From JAAYBF01 sp963716445 (GTDB taxonomy: Bacteria; Actinomycetota; Thermoleophilia; Solirubrobacterales; Thermoleophilaceae), in assembly GCA_963716445.1 (NCBI GenBank), contig OY970313.1, forward strand, positions 558,001 through 622,000: a stretch of DNA of 64,000 nucleotides, given 5' to 3'. The position numbers and the translations under genes are program-made. The notes under the pieces are model-generated. The model searched no databases and was not told where the DNA came from. It was given only the letters and a program-made list of their open reading frames with translations. Positions 23,967-31,520 of this stretch are shown in pieces (position 1 is the stretch's first letter; each line of letters begins with the position of its first letter).

Positions 23967-24062
23967 CAGCCCGTCGCCCACGGTCCCCAGCAGGCGTTTG
24001 GACACTCGAGCACCCTGTGGTGTGCACGATCCTCCAGACGAGCGTCACCGCGGCGCCGGCGC

Positions 24063-24068
24063 TAGGCT
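24063..24068 (+). promoter_or_regulatory. -10 box TAGGCT of the ferredoxin gene
   Basis: TAGGCT ends 10 nt before ATG 24079 and supports that start over in-frame codons from 23998. Confidence 0.45.
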
Positions 24069-24078
24069 TGCCGGCCGC

Positions 24079-24315
24079 ATGCCCGAGAAGCTGTCCGCCC
24101 AGAATCGCATCGAGATCGTCGTCGACCGCGGGCTCTGCATCGGCTCGGGCGACTGCGTCGACACGTCGCCGAACGTCTTCGAGCTCGACTCGGAGGACAA
24201 GGCGCGCGTCATCGACCCGGACGGCGACCCGGCCGACCTCGTCGTCGACGCCGCCATGAACTGTCCCGTCACCGCCATCTTCGTCGAGGGCGAGGACGGG
24301 CCGCTCTATCCGTGA
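24079..24315 (+). CDS. Ferredoxin, likely [3Fe-4S]
   Basis: 78 aa, the size of small actinobacterial ferredoxins. Cys ligands are in LCIGSGDCVD (C-x5-C) and MNCPVTAI. The middle Cys of a 4Fe-4S motif is absent, so a [3Fe-4S] cluster as in P450-associated ferredoxins is expected. Acidic surface throughout. It likely donates electrons to an oxygenase, but no cytochrome P450 is in the window; the FMO/ALDH operon immediately upstream is flavin-dependent and need not use it. Confidence 0.9.
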   Translation: MPEKLSAQNRIEIVVDRGLCIGSGDCVDTSPNVFELDSEDKARVIDPDGDPADLVVDAAMNCPVTAIFVEGEDGPLYP

Positions 24316-24325
24316 GCCGCGCCGG

Positions 24326-24616
24326 CTAGCGTCGGCGGCGCCTGAGCACCAGCAGCAGCGCCGCGGCGAGCGCGAGGCCGGGGATCAGGCTGCGCACGTC
24401 GATGCCGCCCGGGGCGTTGCGGTCGATGCCGGCGACCGGCATCGCGAACTCCTCGGCGGCCAGCACGTCGTGCGGCTGCTGAATTCCGGTCGGGTCGGGC
24501 GGGACGTCGCCCGCCGACCGCGTCGGCATGGCGAACTCCTCGGCGGCCAGCACGTCGTGCGGCTGGTCGATCCCGGTCGGGTCGTCCGGCAGGTCGATCT
24601 CGCGACGGTCGCTCAT
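24326..24616 (-). CDS. Small membrane-anchored protein with duplicated DPTGI...QPHDVLAAEEFAMP motif
   Basis: 96 aa from ATG 24616. Two near-identical ~20-residue segments, DPTGIDQPHDVLAAEEFAMP and DPTGIQQPHDVLAAEEFAMP, are separated by RSAGDVPP. They come from an in-frame DNA duplication of about 80 bp. After a Gly/Asp linker there is one membrane segment (LIPGLALAAALLLVL) and a terminal RRRRR. The topology is probably N-out/C-in or a tail anchor. It is divergent from the lipoprotein hydrolase gene (55 bp gap). I do not recognise the family; the duplicated motif looks like a binding peptide. Confidence 0.75.
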   Translation of the reverse strand: MSDRREIDLPDDPTGIDQPHDVLAAEEFAMPTRSAGDVPPDPTGIQQPHDVLAAEEFAMPVAGIDRNAPGGIDVRSLIPGLALAAALLLVLRRRRR

Positions 24617-24658
24617 GGATCCATCCTGGCAGACGGCGCGAGGCGCCCGTATCGCCGC

Positions 24659-24664
24659 TAGCGT
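24659..24664 (+). promoter_or_regulatory. -10 box TAGCGT of the lipoprotein hydrolase
   Basis: TAGCGT lies 7 nt upstream of GTG 24672; leaderless arrangement. Confidence 0.5.
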
Positions 24665-24671
24665 TCGGCGA

Positions 24672-25490
24672 GTGCCCGCCGACGTTGCGACAGGTCGCCG
24701 CCGCGCGCTGGCCGCGACCGTGTCGGCCCTGGCCTGCATGGCCGGCGCCCTCACGGCCTGCGGCGACGACGGCGACGGGAACGCCACGGCCGGAGCCGGA
24801 ACGCGCGACGGGGGGCCTGCAGAGGTCGTCCTGACCCCTGAGTCCGTCGGTCCCGAGGCTGCTCGCCGGGCGCGCGAGAGCGGTCGCGGCGGCGGCGGCA
24901 GGGCGGTCGAGCTGCGCGGCGCCGGCGCAGAGCCGCGCTTCGAGGGATCGGCGAGCTCGGACGACGGGATCAGCCCCGGCGCGCCGAGCGACGCCGAGGT
25001 CCGCGCCGAGCTTCGTCAGGCGCGGGCCGAGCTGTCGAAGTTCAAGCGCTTCCTCGGCACGACGGCGTTCCTGCAGACCGGGCCGCGGGCGCGCGTGCTC
25101 GCCGACGGCACGGCGGTCGCCCCCGACGACGCGCCGGAGCCGGTCAAGCGCGTGATTCAGGCCGGCAACGCGATCGCCAAGTTCCCCTACAAGTGGGGCG
25201 GTGGCCACGGCGCCTGGCGCGACAACGGCTACGACTGCTCCGGCTCGGTGTCGTTCGCGCTCGCGGGGGCGGGGCTGCTCGGCGCGCCGCTGACCTCGGG
25301 CGGCTTCATGGACTGGGGCGCCTCGGGCCCGGGCGAGTGGATCACGATCTACACCAACCCCGGGCACATCTTCATGGTCGTCGCCGGCCTGCGCTTCGAC
25401 ACCAGCGGCCGGGGGCGTGCCGGCACCCGTTGGCAGGACGCCCCACGGCCGACGGCGGGCTTCGTCGTGCGCAGCGTTCCGGGCCTCTAG
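24672..25490 (+). CDS. Lipoprotein with NlpC/P60-like peptidoglycan hydrolase domain
   Basis: 272 aa. The signal sequence ends in the lipobox LTAC (GALTACGDDGDG), so the protein is probably a membrane-anchored lipoprotein. A disordered Gly/Ala region and a short helical segment (AELRQARAELSKFKRF) lead to the C-terminal catalytic domain. Its Cys is in YDCSGSVSFALAG and its His in NPGHIFMVVAGL. The domain matches the riboswitch-controlled hydrolase at 11517-12461 almost block for block (YKWGGGHGAWRDNGYDCSGS vs YRYGGGHGSWVDSGYDCSGS), but here there are no PG-binding domains and no riboswitch. The two are paralogues with different anchoring and control. Confidence 0.88.
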   Translation: MPADVATGRRRALAATVSALACMAGALTACGDDGDGNATAGAGTRDGGPAEVVLTPESVGPEAARRARESGRGGGGRAVELRGAGAEPRFEGSASSDDGISPGAPSDAEVRAELRQARAELSKFKRFLGTTAFLQTGPRARVLADGTAVAPDDAPEPVKRVIQAGNAIAKFPYKWGGGHGAWRDNGYDCSGSVSFALAGAGLLGAPLTSGGFMDWGASGPGEWITIYTNPGHIFMVVAGLRFDTSGRGRAGTRWQDAPRPTAGFVVRSVPGL

Positions 25491-25540
25491 AGCGGCCTGG
25501 AAGCGCTCCGTGGGGCGACGATCGGCTCCGACCGAGCTGC

Positions 25541-25546
25541 TACGGT
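25541..25546 (+). promoter_or_regulatory. -10 box TACGGT
   Basis: TACGGT ends 7 nt before GTG 25554; leaderless arrangement for the next gene. Confidence 0.45.
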
Positions 25547-25553
25547 CGCGCAC

Positions 25554-26003
25554 GTGCACGACGACCGGACACGCCGCATGAGCTCCGCGCGCGACCCTCG
25601 AGGCCACCGCGATCCCGACGACGAGTCGATCTACATGCGTCGCCGCCTCGTCGCGGCGGCCGCCGCGGCGATCGCGCTGATCGTCGCGATAGCGGTGATC
25701 GCCGGCGGTGGGGGCGACGACTCGGAGAGCGCCTCGCCGCTCGACCTCAGCGTTCCGACCACGCCCGACAACCTCGGCGCCACGACCGACACGACCGACG
25801 AGACCGACACCTCGACCGCGCCCACGCCGGCGCCCTCGACCGGCGGCGCCACCGGAGGCGGCGGCACGGTCGACGGCGGCAGCGTCGCGCCGCCACCGGC
25901 GGACGACGGCGGTACCGCGGGCGGTGGCGCCACGCCGACCCCGGCCCCCGCACCGACCCCGCCGGCCGACGACGGCGGCGGCGCGGTCGCGCCTTCGCCC
26001 TAG
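25554..26003 (+). CDS. Single-pass membrane protein with Thr/Pro/Gly-rich extracellular tail
   Basis: 149 aa. A charged cytoplasmic N-terminus (DDRTRRMSSARDPRG) is followed by one membrane segment (AAAAAIALIVAIAVIAGG, about 34-52). A ~95-residue low-complexity tail rich in Thr, Asp, Pro and Gly follows (TDTTDETDTSTAPTPAPSTG). Probably exported through the membrane with the tail outside. No catalytic motif. Function unknown. Confidence 0.65.
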   Translation: MHDDRTRRMSSARDPRGHRDPDDESIYMRRRLVAAAAAAIALIVAIAVIAGGGGDDSESASPLDLSVPTTPDNLGATTDTTDETDTSTAPTPAPSTGGATGGGGTVDGGSVAPPPADDGGTAGGGATPTPAPAPTPPADDGGGAVAPSP

Positions 26004-26054
26004 CCAGTCAGGGATTGCGACGGGTCGCTTGGGCCTGAGCGCTCGACGAGTTCG

Positions 26055-26474
26055 CTAGTCGTCGCCGCTGGGGCGGCGACGGTCGCGCTTGACGTCGCTG
26101 CGGCGGCGCTTCTTGGCGAGCCGGCGCTCGCGCGCGCCGCGCGAGGGCTTGGTGTCGCGCCGCGGGCGGCGAACGGCCAGCCCGCCGGCGAGGCGCTCGC
26201 GCAGCCGCTCGAGCGCCAGCTCGCGATTGCGGGCCTGGCTGCGCGTGTCCTGGGCGATCGCCGTGACCCTGGGTCCGAGCCGCGCTATCGCACGGTCGCG
26301 CTGGGCCTCGGTCAGCGACGGCGAGGAGTCGATGTCGAAGATCGCCTCGATCCGCGAGGCGGTGACGTTGGCGTGCTGGCCGCCGGGGCCGGACGAGCGG
26401 CTCGCGCGCAGCTCGATCTCCGCGAGCGGGATCGCGACGTCGCGCGAGATCCTGAGCGGGTCCTCGATCGCCAT
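26055..26474 (-). CDS. arfB: Peptidyl-tRNA hydrolase ArfB (ribosome rescue)
   Basis: 139 aa. The catalytic GGQ motif is in RSSGPGGQHANVTASRIEAI (residues about 26-45), followed by a class I release-factor-like core. A basic C-terminal tail (ERRLAKKRRRSDVKRDRRRP) enters the mRNA channel of stalled ribosomes. It hydrolyses peptidyl-tRNA on non-stop ribosomes without needing a stop codon. Length matches the YaeJ/ArfB family. ATG 26474 has TACGGT 9 nt upstream. Confidence 0.93.
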   Translation of the reverse strand: MAIEDPLRISRDVAIPLAEIELRASRSSGPGGQHANVTASRIEAIFDIDSSPSLTEAQRDRAIARLGPRVTAIAQDTRSQARNRELALERLRERLAGGLAVRRPRRDTKPSRGARERRLAKKRRRSDVKRDRRRPSGDD

Positions 26475-26483
26475 GCCGCAGCG

Positions 26484-26489
26484 ACCGTA
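26484..26489 (-). promoter_or_regulatory. -10 box TACGGT of arfB
   Basis: On the minus strand TACGGT ends 9 nt before ATG 26474; leaderless arrangement. Confidence 0.5.
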
Positions 26490-26563
26490 GCCGGTTCGGC
26501 GCCGAGCTCGAGGTCCAGACGCTCGCCGGCCGCGTCAGTCCGGGCATGTGAGACTGCGCCTCG

Positions 26564-27394
26564 ATGCACGTCGCGGTCGTCGGCCATGTCGAGTGGATCG
26601 AGTTCGCGCGGGTCCCGGAGGCGCCCGGGGCCGGCGCGATCGTCCACGCCTCGGAGGTCTGGCAGGAGCCGGGCGGCGGCGGCGCCGTCGCCGCCGTCCA
26701 GCTCGCCAAGCTCGCCGACCGCGCGCTCTTCCTCACCGCGCTCGGCGACGACGAGCTCGGCCACCGCGTCCACGACTCGCTGCGCGACCTCGGCGTGCGC
26801 GTCGAGGTCGCCTGGCGGTCGGCGCCCCAGCGGCGCGGCTTCGTCCACGTCGACGGCCGTGGCGAGCGCACGATCACGGTGATCGGCGACCGCCTCGGCC
26901 CGTACGGCGACGATCCGCTGCCCTGGGACGAGCTGGCCGACGCCGACGCCGTCTACTTCACGGCCGGCGACTCGGCCGCCGCCCAGCGTGCCCGCGCCGC
27001 TCGCGTCCTGGTCGCCACCGCCCGGGCACTGCCGTCGCTCGCCGGCTCGGGCGTCAGGCTCGACGCCCTCGTGGCGAGCGCCGCCGACGCCGGCGAGACC
27101 TACGAGCCCGGCGACCTCGATCCTGAGCCCCAGCTCGTCGTCCGCACCGCCGGCCCCGCCGGTGGGGCCTGGGAGCGCGCCGATGGCGAGCGCGGCGAGT
27201 GGGCGGCGACCCGACCGCCCGGCCCCGTCGAGGACGCCTACGGCTGCGGCGACTCCTTCGCCGCCGGCTTGACCTGGGCGCTCGGCAAAGGCATGGAGCC
27301 CAGCGAGGCCGCCCGGATCGGCGCTCGCTGCGGCGCAGCCTGCCTCACCGGCCGCGGCCCATACTCAGCTCAACTCCACGGCCGCGACCTCTAG
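26564..27394 (+). CDS. PfkB-family carbohydrate kinase
   Basis: 276 aa, ribokinase-like fold. The N-terminal region VGHVEWIEFARVPEAPGAGA and GGGGAVAAVQLAKLADRALF replaces the usual substrate-binding GGKGANQA motif. The C-terminal ATP/anion-hole motif VEDAYGCGDSFAAGL carries the catalytic Asp of the GAGD-type signature. Short for the family (usual ~300). Substrate may be a sugar or nucleoside. Divergent from arfB; no partner gene suggests the pathway. Confidence 0.87.
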   Translation: MHVAVVGHVEWIEFARVPEAPGAGAIVHASEVWQEPGGGGAVAAVQLAKLADRALFLTALGDDELGHRVHDSLRDLGVRVEVAWRSAPQRRGFVHVDGRGERTITVIGDRLGPYGDDPLPWDELADADAVYFTAGDSAAAQRARAARVLVATARALPSLAGSGVRLDALVASAADAGETYEPGDLDPEPQLVVRTAGPAGGAWERADGERGEWAATRPPGPVEDAYGCGDSFAAGLTWALGKGMEPSEAARIGARCGAACLTGRGPYSAQLHGRDL

Positions 27395-27417
27395 CCAGGC
27401 TACGACCGCTGCCTCGG

Positions 27418-27479
27418 GTCGGCGAGATGATCGTCAGAGGACCGTAGGAACGAGGTCCGTTGGCGATCGTCTCGCCGAC
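27418..27479. terminator. Long hairpin between convergent PfkB and rhodanese genes
   Basis: GTCGGCGAGATGATCG and CGATCGTCTCGCCGAC pair with one mismatch, and an inner GGACC/GGTCC stem continues the fold. It lies between two convergent stop codons and is not related to the GAGTGGAA family. Confidence 0.7.
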
Positions 27480-27497
27480 GCGCCACCGGCGCCCAAG

Positions 27498-27848
27498 CTA
27501 GTGGTCCGCCACCGTGCCGCCCTCCGGCACGATCGGCAGGCCCTCCCCGACCCAGGCGACGATGCCGCCGGTGAGGTTGAAGGCCTTGTACCCGCTCGCC
27601 CGGAACGCCTGGGTGGCGAGCGACGAGCGGCTGCCCGAGCGGCAGTAGAAGACCACAGGGCGCTCCTTGTCCATCGCGGCCGCGGCGGCGGTCAGCTCGG
27701 GGATCGGCACGTGCCGGTCGCCCTCGATCCGGCCGGCCTCGTGCTCGTAGGGCTCGCGGACGTCGATCAGGTCGGCGCTGCCCTCCTCGACCAGGCGCCG
27801 GACCTCACGCGGGGCCAGATCCTCCTGCAGGTGCTCGAGCGACGCCAT
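27498..27848 (-). CDS. Rhodanese-like domain protein
   Basis: 116-aa single rhodanese domain. It has the entry motif LIDVREPYEHEAGRI and the active-site loop VVFYCRSGSRSSLATQ, with Cys as sulfur acceptor. It ends with LTGGIVAWVGEGLP. Likely transfers sulfane sulfur to cyanide or a cellular acceptor. Small cytoplasmic form, complete. Divergent from the SDR gene with 30 bp between starts and a -10 on each strand. Confidence 0.93.
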   Translation of the reverse strand: MASLEHLQEDLAPREVRRLVEEGSADLIDVREPYEHEAGRIEGDRHVPIPELTAAAAAMDKERPVVFYCRSGSRSSLATQAFRASGYKAFNLTGGIVAWVGEGLPIVPEGGTVADH

Positions 27849-27854
27849 GCCAAC

Positions 27855-27870
27855 ACCCTAGAGATAGGCT
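27855..27870. promoter_or_regulatory. Back-to-back -10 boxes for rhodanese and SDR genes
   Basis: Minus strand TAGGGT (complement of 27855-27860) is 6 nt from ATG 27848. Plus strand TAGGCT (27865-27870) is 8 nt from ATG 27879. Only 30 bp separates the two coding regions, so both mRNAs must be leaderless or nearly so, and each -35 region overlaps the other gene. Confidence 0.6.
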
Positions 27871-27878
27871 CTCGCGCC

Positions 27879-28781
27879 ATGCCCTCACCCAGCTGGCAGC
27901 TCGCAGGCAGGACCGTCTTGATCACCGGCGCGGCTCGCGGAATCGGCGCCGAGTGCGCCCGCCGCCTCGCGGCCAGCGGGATGAACGTCTCGCTCGTCGG
28001 GCTCGAGCCCGACGAGCTCGAGCAGGTCGCCGCCGAGTGCGGGCCCGGGGCGATCTGGTTCGAGGCCGACGTCACCGACCGCGACCAGCTCCAGGCCGCC
28101 GTCGACGGCACGATCGAGAGGCTCGGCCGGATCGACGCGGTGATCGCCAACGCCGGCATCGCGATCGGCGGCCCGACCCGCCTCGCCGACCCGGAGTCGT
28201 TCGAGCGCGTGATCGAGATCAACCTGCTCGGCGTCTACCGCACCGTCTACGCCTGCCTGCCGCAGATCGTCGAGCGGCAGGGCTACGTGCTGATCGTCGC
28301 CTCGATGGCCGCGATCTTCCACGCCCCCGGCATGGCCGCCTACTCGGCCAGCAAGGCGGGCGTGGAGGCGCTCGGCGACAGCCTGCGCGGCGAGCTCGCG
28401 CACCACGGCGCCCGTGTCGGCGTCGGCTACTTCTCCTGGATCGACACCGAGATGGTGCGTGGGGCCGACCGCCACCCGGCGCTCGGCTCGATGCGCGCCA
28501 AGCTGCCCAAACCGGTGCGCAAGACCTACCCGGTCTCCGACGTCGGCGACGCGGTCGTCGCCGGCTTCGAGCAGCGCTCGCGCTGGGTCGGAGTGCCAAA
28601 GGGCCAGGTCCGCCTGGCGCTCAAGCTGCGCGGGTTCCTGGCGGGGCTGACCGACCGCGGAGCGCGCGACGGCTACCCCGAGATGGAGGCCGCCTTCGTG
28701 CAGGACGTCGCCGCCCGCGGCGTCGAGGCCGCCTCCCAGCCCAGCGGAACGGGTGGCGCGGCCGCCCTGACGCGCGACTGA
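27879..28781 (+). CDS. Short-chain dehydrogenase/reductase
   Basis: 300 aa. Rossmann motif TGAARGIGAE (TGxxxGIG) near residue 15, NAG in VIANAGIAIGG, catalytic Ser in LIVASMAAIF and the Tyr/Lys pair in YSASKAGVEALG. A C-terminal extension of ~60 residues (WVGVPKGQVRLALKLRGFLA) is typical of 'classical' SDRs seen in mycobacteria. Probably followed in operon by the enoyl-CoA hydratase 29 bp downstream, suggesting fatty or cyclic acyl-CoA metabolism. Confidence 0.9.
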   Translation: MPSPSWQLAGRTVLITGAARGIGAECARRLAASGMNVSLVGLEPDELEQVAAECGPGAIWFEADVTDRDQLQAAVDGTIERLGRIDAVIANAGIAIGGPTRLADPESFERVIEINLLGVYRTVYACLPQIVERQGYVLIVASMAAIFHAPGMAAYSASKAGVEALGDSLRGELAHHGARVGVGYFSWIDTEMVRGADRHPALGSMRAKLPKPVRKTYPVSDVGDAVVAGFEQRSRWVGVPKGQVRLALKLRGFLAGLTDRGARDGYPEMEAAFVQDVAARGVEAASQPSGTGGAAALTRD

Positions 28782-28810
28782 GCGAGACCGGCCGGCGAGC
28801 GAGGCGAACG

Positions 28811-29752
28811 GTGCCCGGCCTCGAGACCCTCACCTACGCGGTCGACGGCCGCGTCGCGCGGGTGACGCTCGACCGTCCGGAGCGGGGCAACGGGATCACG
28901 CTCGCGATGCCGCGCGAGCTCGCCGACTGCGTCGAGCGCGCCAACCTCGACCCGGCGGTCCACGCGATCGCACTGAGCGGCAACGGCAGCGGCTTCTGCG
29001 GCGGCTACGACCTCGTCGCCTCCGCCGAGGACCTCGGCGAGGGCGGCCTCGGGGATCCTCACGCGGTCGCCGGCTCGCCGATCGACCGCGAGACGATCGC
29101 CCGCAACCACATGCCGGAGAGCGACTGGGACCCGGTCACCGACTTCCAGATGATGTCGCGCAACGTACGCGGCTTCATGACGCTCTTCCACTCCGAGAAG
29201 CCGGTGCTCTGCAAGGTCCACGGCTACTGCGTCGCCGGCGGCACCGACATGGCGCTCTGCTCGGACCTGCTGGTGATCGCCGCCGACGCAAAGATCGGCT
29301 ACCCGCCGGCGCGGGTGTGGGGATCGCCGACGACGGCGATGTGGGCGCAGCGGCTCGGGCCGATGCGGGCGAAGCGACTGCTGCTGACCGGCGACTCGCT
29401 CACGGGCGCCGAGGCCGCCGAGTGGGGCCTGGCCACCGAGGCGGTCGCGCCCGAGCGCCTCGACGAGCGGTTCGAGGAGCTGCTCGAGCGCGTGGCCCGC
29501 ATGCCGATCAACCAGCTCGTGATGATGAAGCTGCTCGTCAACCAGGCCGCCTACGCGCAGGGCCTGCACCAGACGCAGCTGCTCGGCACCTTCTTCGACG
29601 GCATCGCCCGCCACACCGCCGAGGGGCACGCCTTCGCGCGCAGGGCCGCGGAGTCCGGTTTCAAGGAGGCGGTCCGCGACCGCGACGAGCCGTTCGGGGA
29701 CCTCGGGCTGCGCGGCTTCGGCGTCACGCCGGAGCCGCGCGACGACGACTGA
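28811..29752 (+). CDS. Enoyl-CoA hydratase/isomerase family protein
   Basis: 313 aa from GTG 28811. Crotonase fold: LDRPERGNGITLAMPRELAD, oxyanion-hole segment ALSGNGSGFCGGYDLVASAE, and CKVHGYCVAGGTDMALCSD. It is about 50 residues longer than a minimal crotonase because of an insertion after the first oxyanion loop (GSPIDRETIARNHMPESDWD). That insertion occurs in a branch of actinobacterial paralogues. Whether it hydrates, isomerises or hydrolyses a thioester cannot be said. Probably co-transcribed with the upstream SDR. Confidence 0.88.
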   Translation: MPGLETLTYAVDGRVARVTLDRPERGNGITLAMPRELADCVERANLDPAVHAIALSGNGSGFCGGYDLVASAEDLGEGGLGDPHAVAGSPIDRETIARNHMPESDWDPVTDFQMMSRNVRGFMTLFHSEKPVLCKVHGYCVAGGTDMALCSDLLVIAADAKIGYPPARVWGSPTTAMWAQRLGPMRAKRLLLTGDSLTGAEAAEWGLATEAVAPERLDERFEELLERVARMPINQLVMMKLLVNQAAYAQGLHQTQLLGTFFDGIARHTAEGHAFARRAAESGFKEAVRDRDEPFGDLGLRGFGVTPEPRDDD

Positions 29753-29794
29753 CCGAGCCCGGCGCCGCAGGCACGACACCCGCGGCGCGGCTGC

Positions 29795-31213
29795 TCAGAC
29801 GTCCTTGATCTCGGAGAGCACGTCGGCCACCGAGGCCTTGGCGTCGCCGAACAGCAGCGCGGTGTTCTCGTTGTAGAAGAGCGGGTTGTCGATGCCGGCA
29901 AAGCCCGCGTTCATCGACCGCTTGAGGACGATCACCTGGGCCGACTTGTCGACGTCGAGGATCGGCATCCCGTAGATCGGGCTGCCCTTGTCCTCGCGCG
30001 CGGCCGGGTTGGTCACGTCGTTGGCGCCGATCACGAGCGTCACGTCGGTCTGCGCGAACTCGCCGTTGATCTCGTCCATCTCCTTGAGCGCGTCGTAGGG
30101 CACGTCGGCCTCGGCGAGCAGGACGTTCATGTGGCCCGGCATGCGGCCGGCGACGGGATGGATCGCGTAGAGCACCTGGACGCCGCGCTTCTCGAGCTCG
30201 TCGGACAGCTCGCGCACCGTGTGCTGCGCTTGGGCGACCGCCATGCCGTAGCCGGGAGCGACCACGACGCGGCTCGCGTAGGCGAGCTGGATCGCCACGT
30301 CGGCGGCGTCGGTCGACTTGACGCTCTTGCCCTCGGTGTCGGCGCCGCCGCCGGCCACGGCCGTGCCGCCGCCGAAGCCGCCCGCCACGATGCTCGGGAT
30401 CGACCGGTTCATCGCCTCGGCCATCAGGTTGGTGAGGATCGTGCCCGAGGCGCCGACGATGGTTCCGCCGACGATCAGCGCGGTGTTGTCGAGCGCGATG
30501 CCCGCCGCCGCGGCCGAGAGGCCGGTCAGCGCGTTGAGCAGCGAGATGACCACCGGCATGTCGGCGCCGCCGATCGGCAGCACGACCATGTTGCCCAGGA
30601 CCGCCGCGGCGACCAAGATCAAGATGAACAGCCCCTCGGACTCCGACCCGGTGGCGATCGCGATCGCCGCCGCGACCGCGGCGAGCAGCAGCAGCGCGTT
30701 GACGACCTGCTGGCCCGGCACCGAGATCGGCTTGCCGGGGATGACCTCCTGCAGCTTGCCGAAGGCGATGTTCGAGCCCCAGAAGGAGATTGAGCCGATG
30801 ATCGCGGCGAAGAGGATCGGGATCAGCGTCTCGAGCGCCGGGTTGCCCCCGTGCGCGAGCGCATGGCGGTACTCGGCCCAGGAGATCAGCGCCACCGCGC
30901 CGCCGCCGACGCCGTTGAACAGCGCCACCATCTGCGGCATCGCCGTCATCTTCACCTGGCGCGCCGCGGGCACGCCGACGATCGTGCCGATCGCGATACC
31001 GAGGGCGATCAGGCCGTAGTCGCCGACGCTCGGGATCAACAGCGTCGCGACGACCGCGATCGCCATCCCGACGGCGGCGATCATGTTCCCCTGGCGCGCC
31101 GTCGACGGCTTGGTCAGCCGCTGCATGCCGATGATGAACAGCGAGAAGGCGACGATGTAGAGGACCCGGATGAAGTCCAGGTCGGTCAGGAAGCTGGCTA
31201 CGGGAAGGGTCAC
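29795..31213 (-). CDS. pntB: NAD(P) transhydrogenase subunit beta
   Basis: 472 aa. About nine membrane helices in the first ~290 residues (VLYIVAFSLFIIGMQRLTKP, NMIAAVGMAIAVVATLLIPS) form part of the proton channel. The C-terminal NADP(H)-binding domain III has VVVAPGYGMAVAQAQHTVRE, HPVAGRMPGHMNVLLAEADV and IGANDVTNPAA. With PntAA and PntAB it drives NADPH formation from NADH using the proton gradient. ATG 31213 overlaps the pntAB stop by 4 bp (ATGA), so translation is coupled. Confidence 0.97.
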   Translation of the reverse strand: MTLPVASFLTDLDFIRVLYIVAFSLFIIGMQRLTKPSTARQGNMIAAVGMAIAVVATLLIPSVGDYGLIALGIAIGTIVGVPAARQVKMTAMPQMVALFNGVGGGAVALISWAEYRHALAHGGNPALETLIPILFAAIIGSISFWGSNIAFGKLQEVIPGKPISVPGQQVVNALLLLAAVAAAIAIATGSESEGLFILILVAAAVLGNMVVLPIGGADMPVVISLLNALTGLSAAAAGIALDNTALIVGGTIVGASGTILTNLMAEAMNRSIPSIVAGGFGGGTAVAGGGADTEGKSVKSTDAADVAIQLAYASRVVVAPGYGMAVAQAQHTVRELSDELEKRGVQVLYAIHPVAGRMPGHMNVLLAEADVPYDALKEMDEINGEFAQTDVTLVIGANDVTNPAAREDKGSPIYGMPILDVDKSAQVIVLKRSMNAGFAGIDNPLFYNENTALLFGDAKASVADVLSEIKDV

Positions 31214-31515
31214 TTCGAGCCCTCGAGCTTCTTGGGCTCCGGGCGCTTCTTGAACATCTCGAGCATCCGGTCGGTGACGAGGAACCCGCCGATCACGTTG
31301 ATCGTGCCGAAGGCGATCGCGATCACGAGCAGCGTCTTGCTGAGGAAGCCGTCCGCCTGGCCGATGATCAGGATGCCGCCGAGCAGCACGATCCCGTGGA
31401 TCGCGTTGGTCGCCGACATCAGCGGCGTATGCAGCGTGTTCGGCACCTTCGAGATCACCTCGAAGCCCACGAATGCCGCGAGGACCAGGATTGTCAGCTC
31501 GGTTATTAGATCCAT
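31210..31515 (-). CDS. pntAB: NAD(P) transhydrogenase subunit alpha, membrane part
   Basis: 101 aa with three membrane helices: LTILVLAAFVGFEVISKVP, NAIHGIVLLGGILIIGQ and TLLVIAIAFGTINVIGGFLV. This is the split form of the alpha subunit found in many actinobacteria and alphaproteobacteria, in which domain II-alpha is a separate gene. It sits 5 bp after pntAA and overlaps pntB by 4 bp. Confidence 0.96.
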   Translation of the reverse strand: MDLITELTILVLAAFVGFEVISKVPNTLHTPLMSATNAIHGIVLLGGILIIGQADGFLSKTLLVIAIAFGTINVIGGFLVTDRMLEMFKKRPEPKKLEGSK

Positions 31516-31520
31516 GTTCG

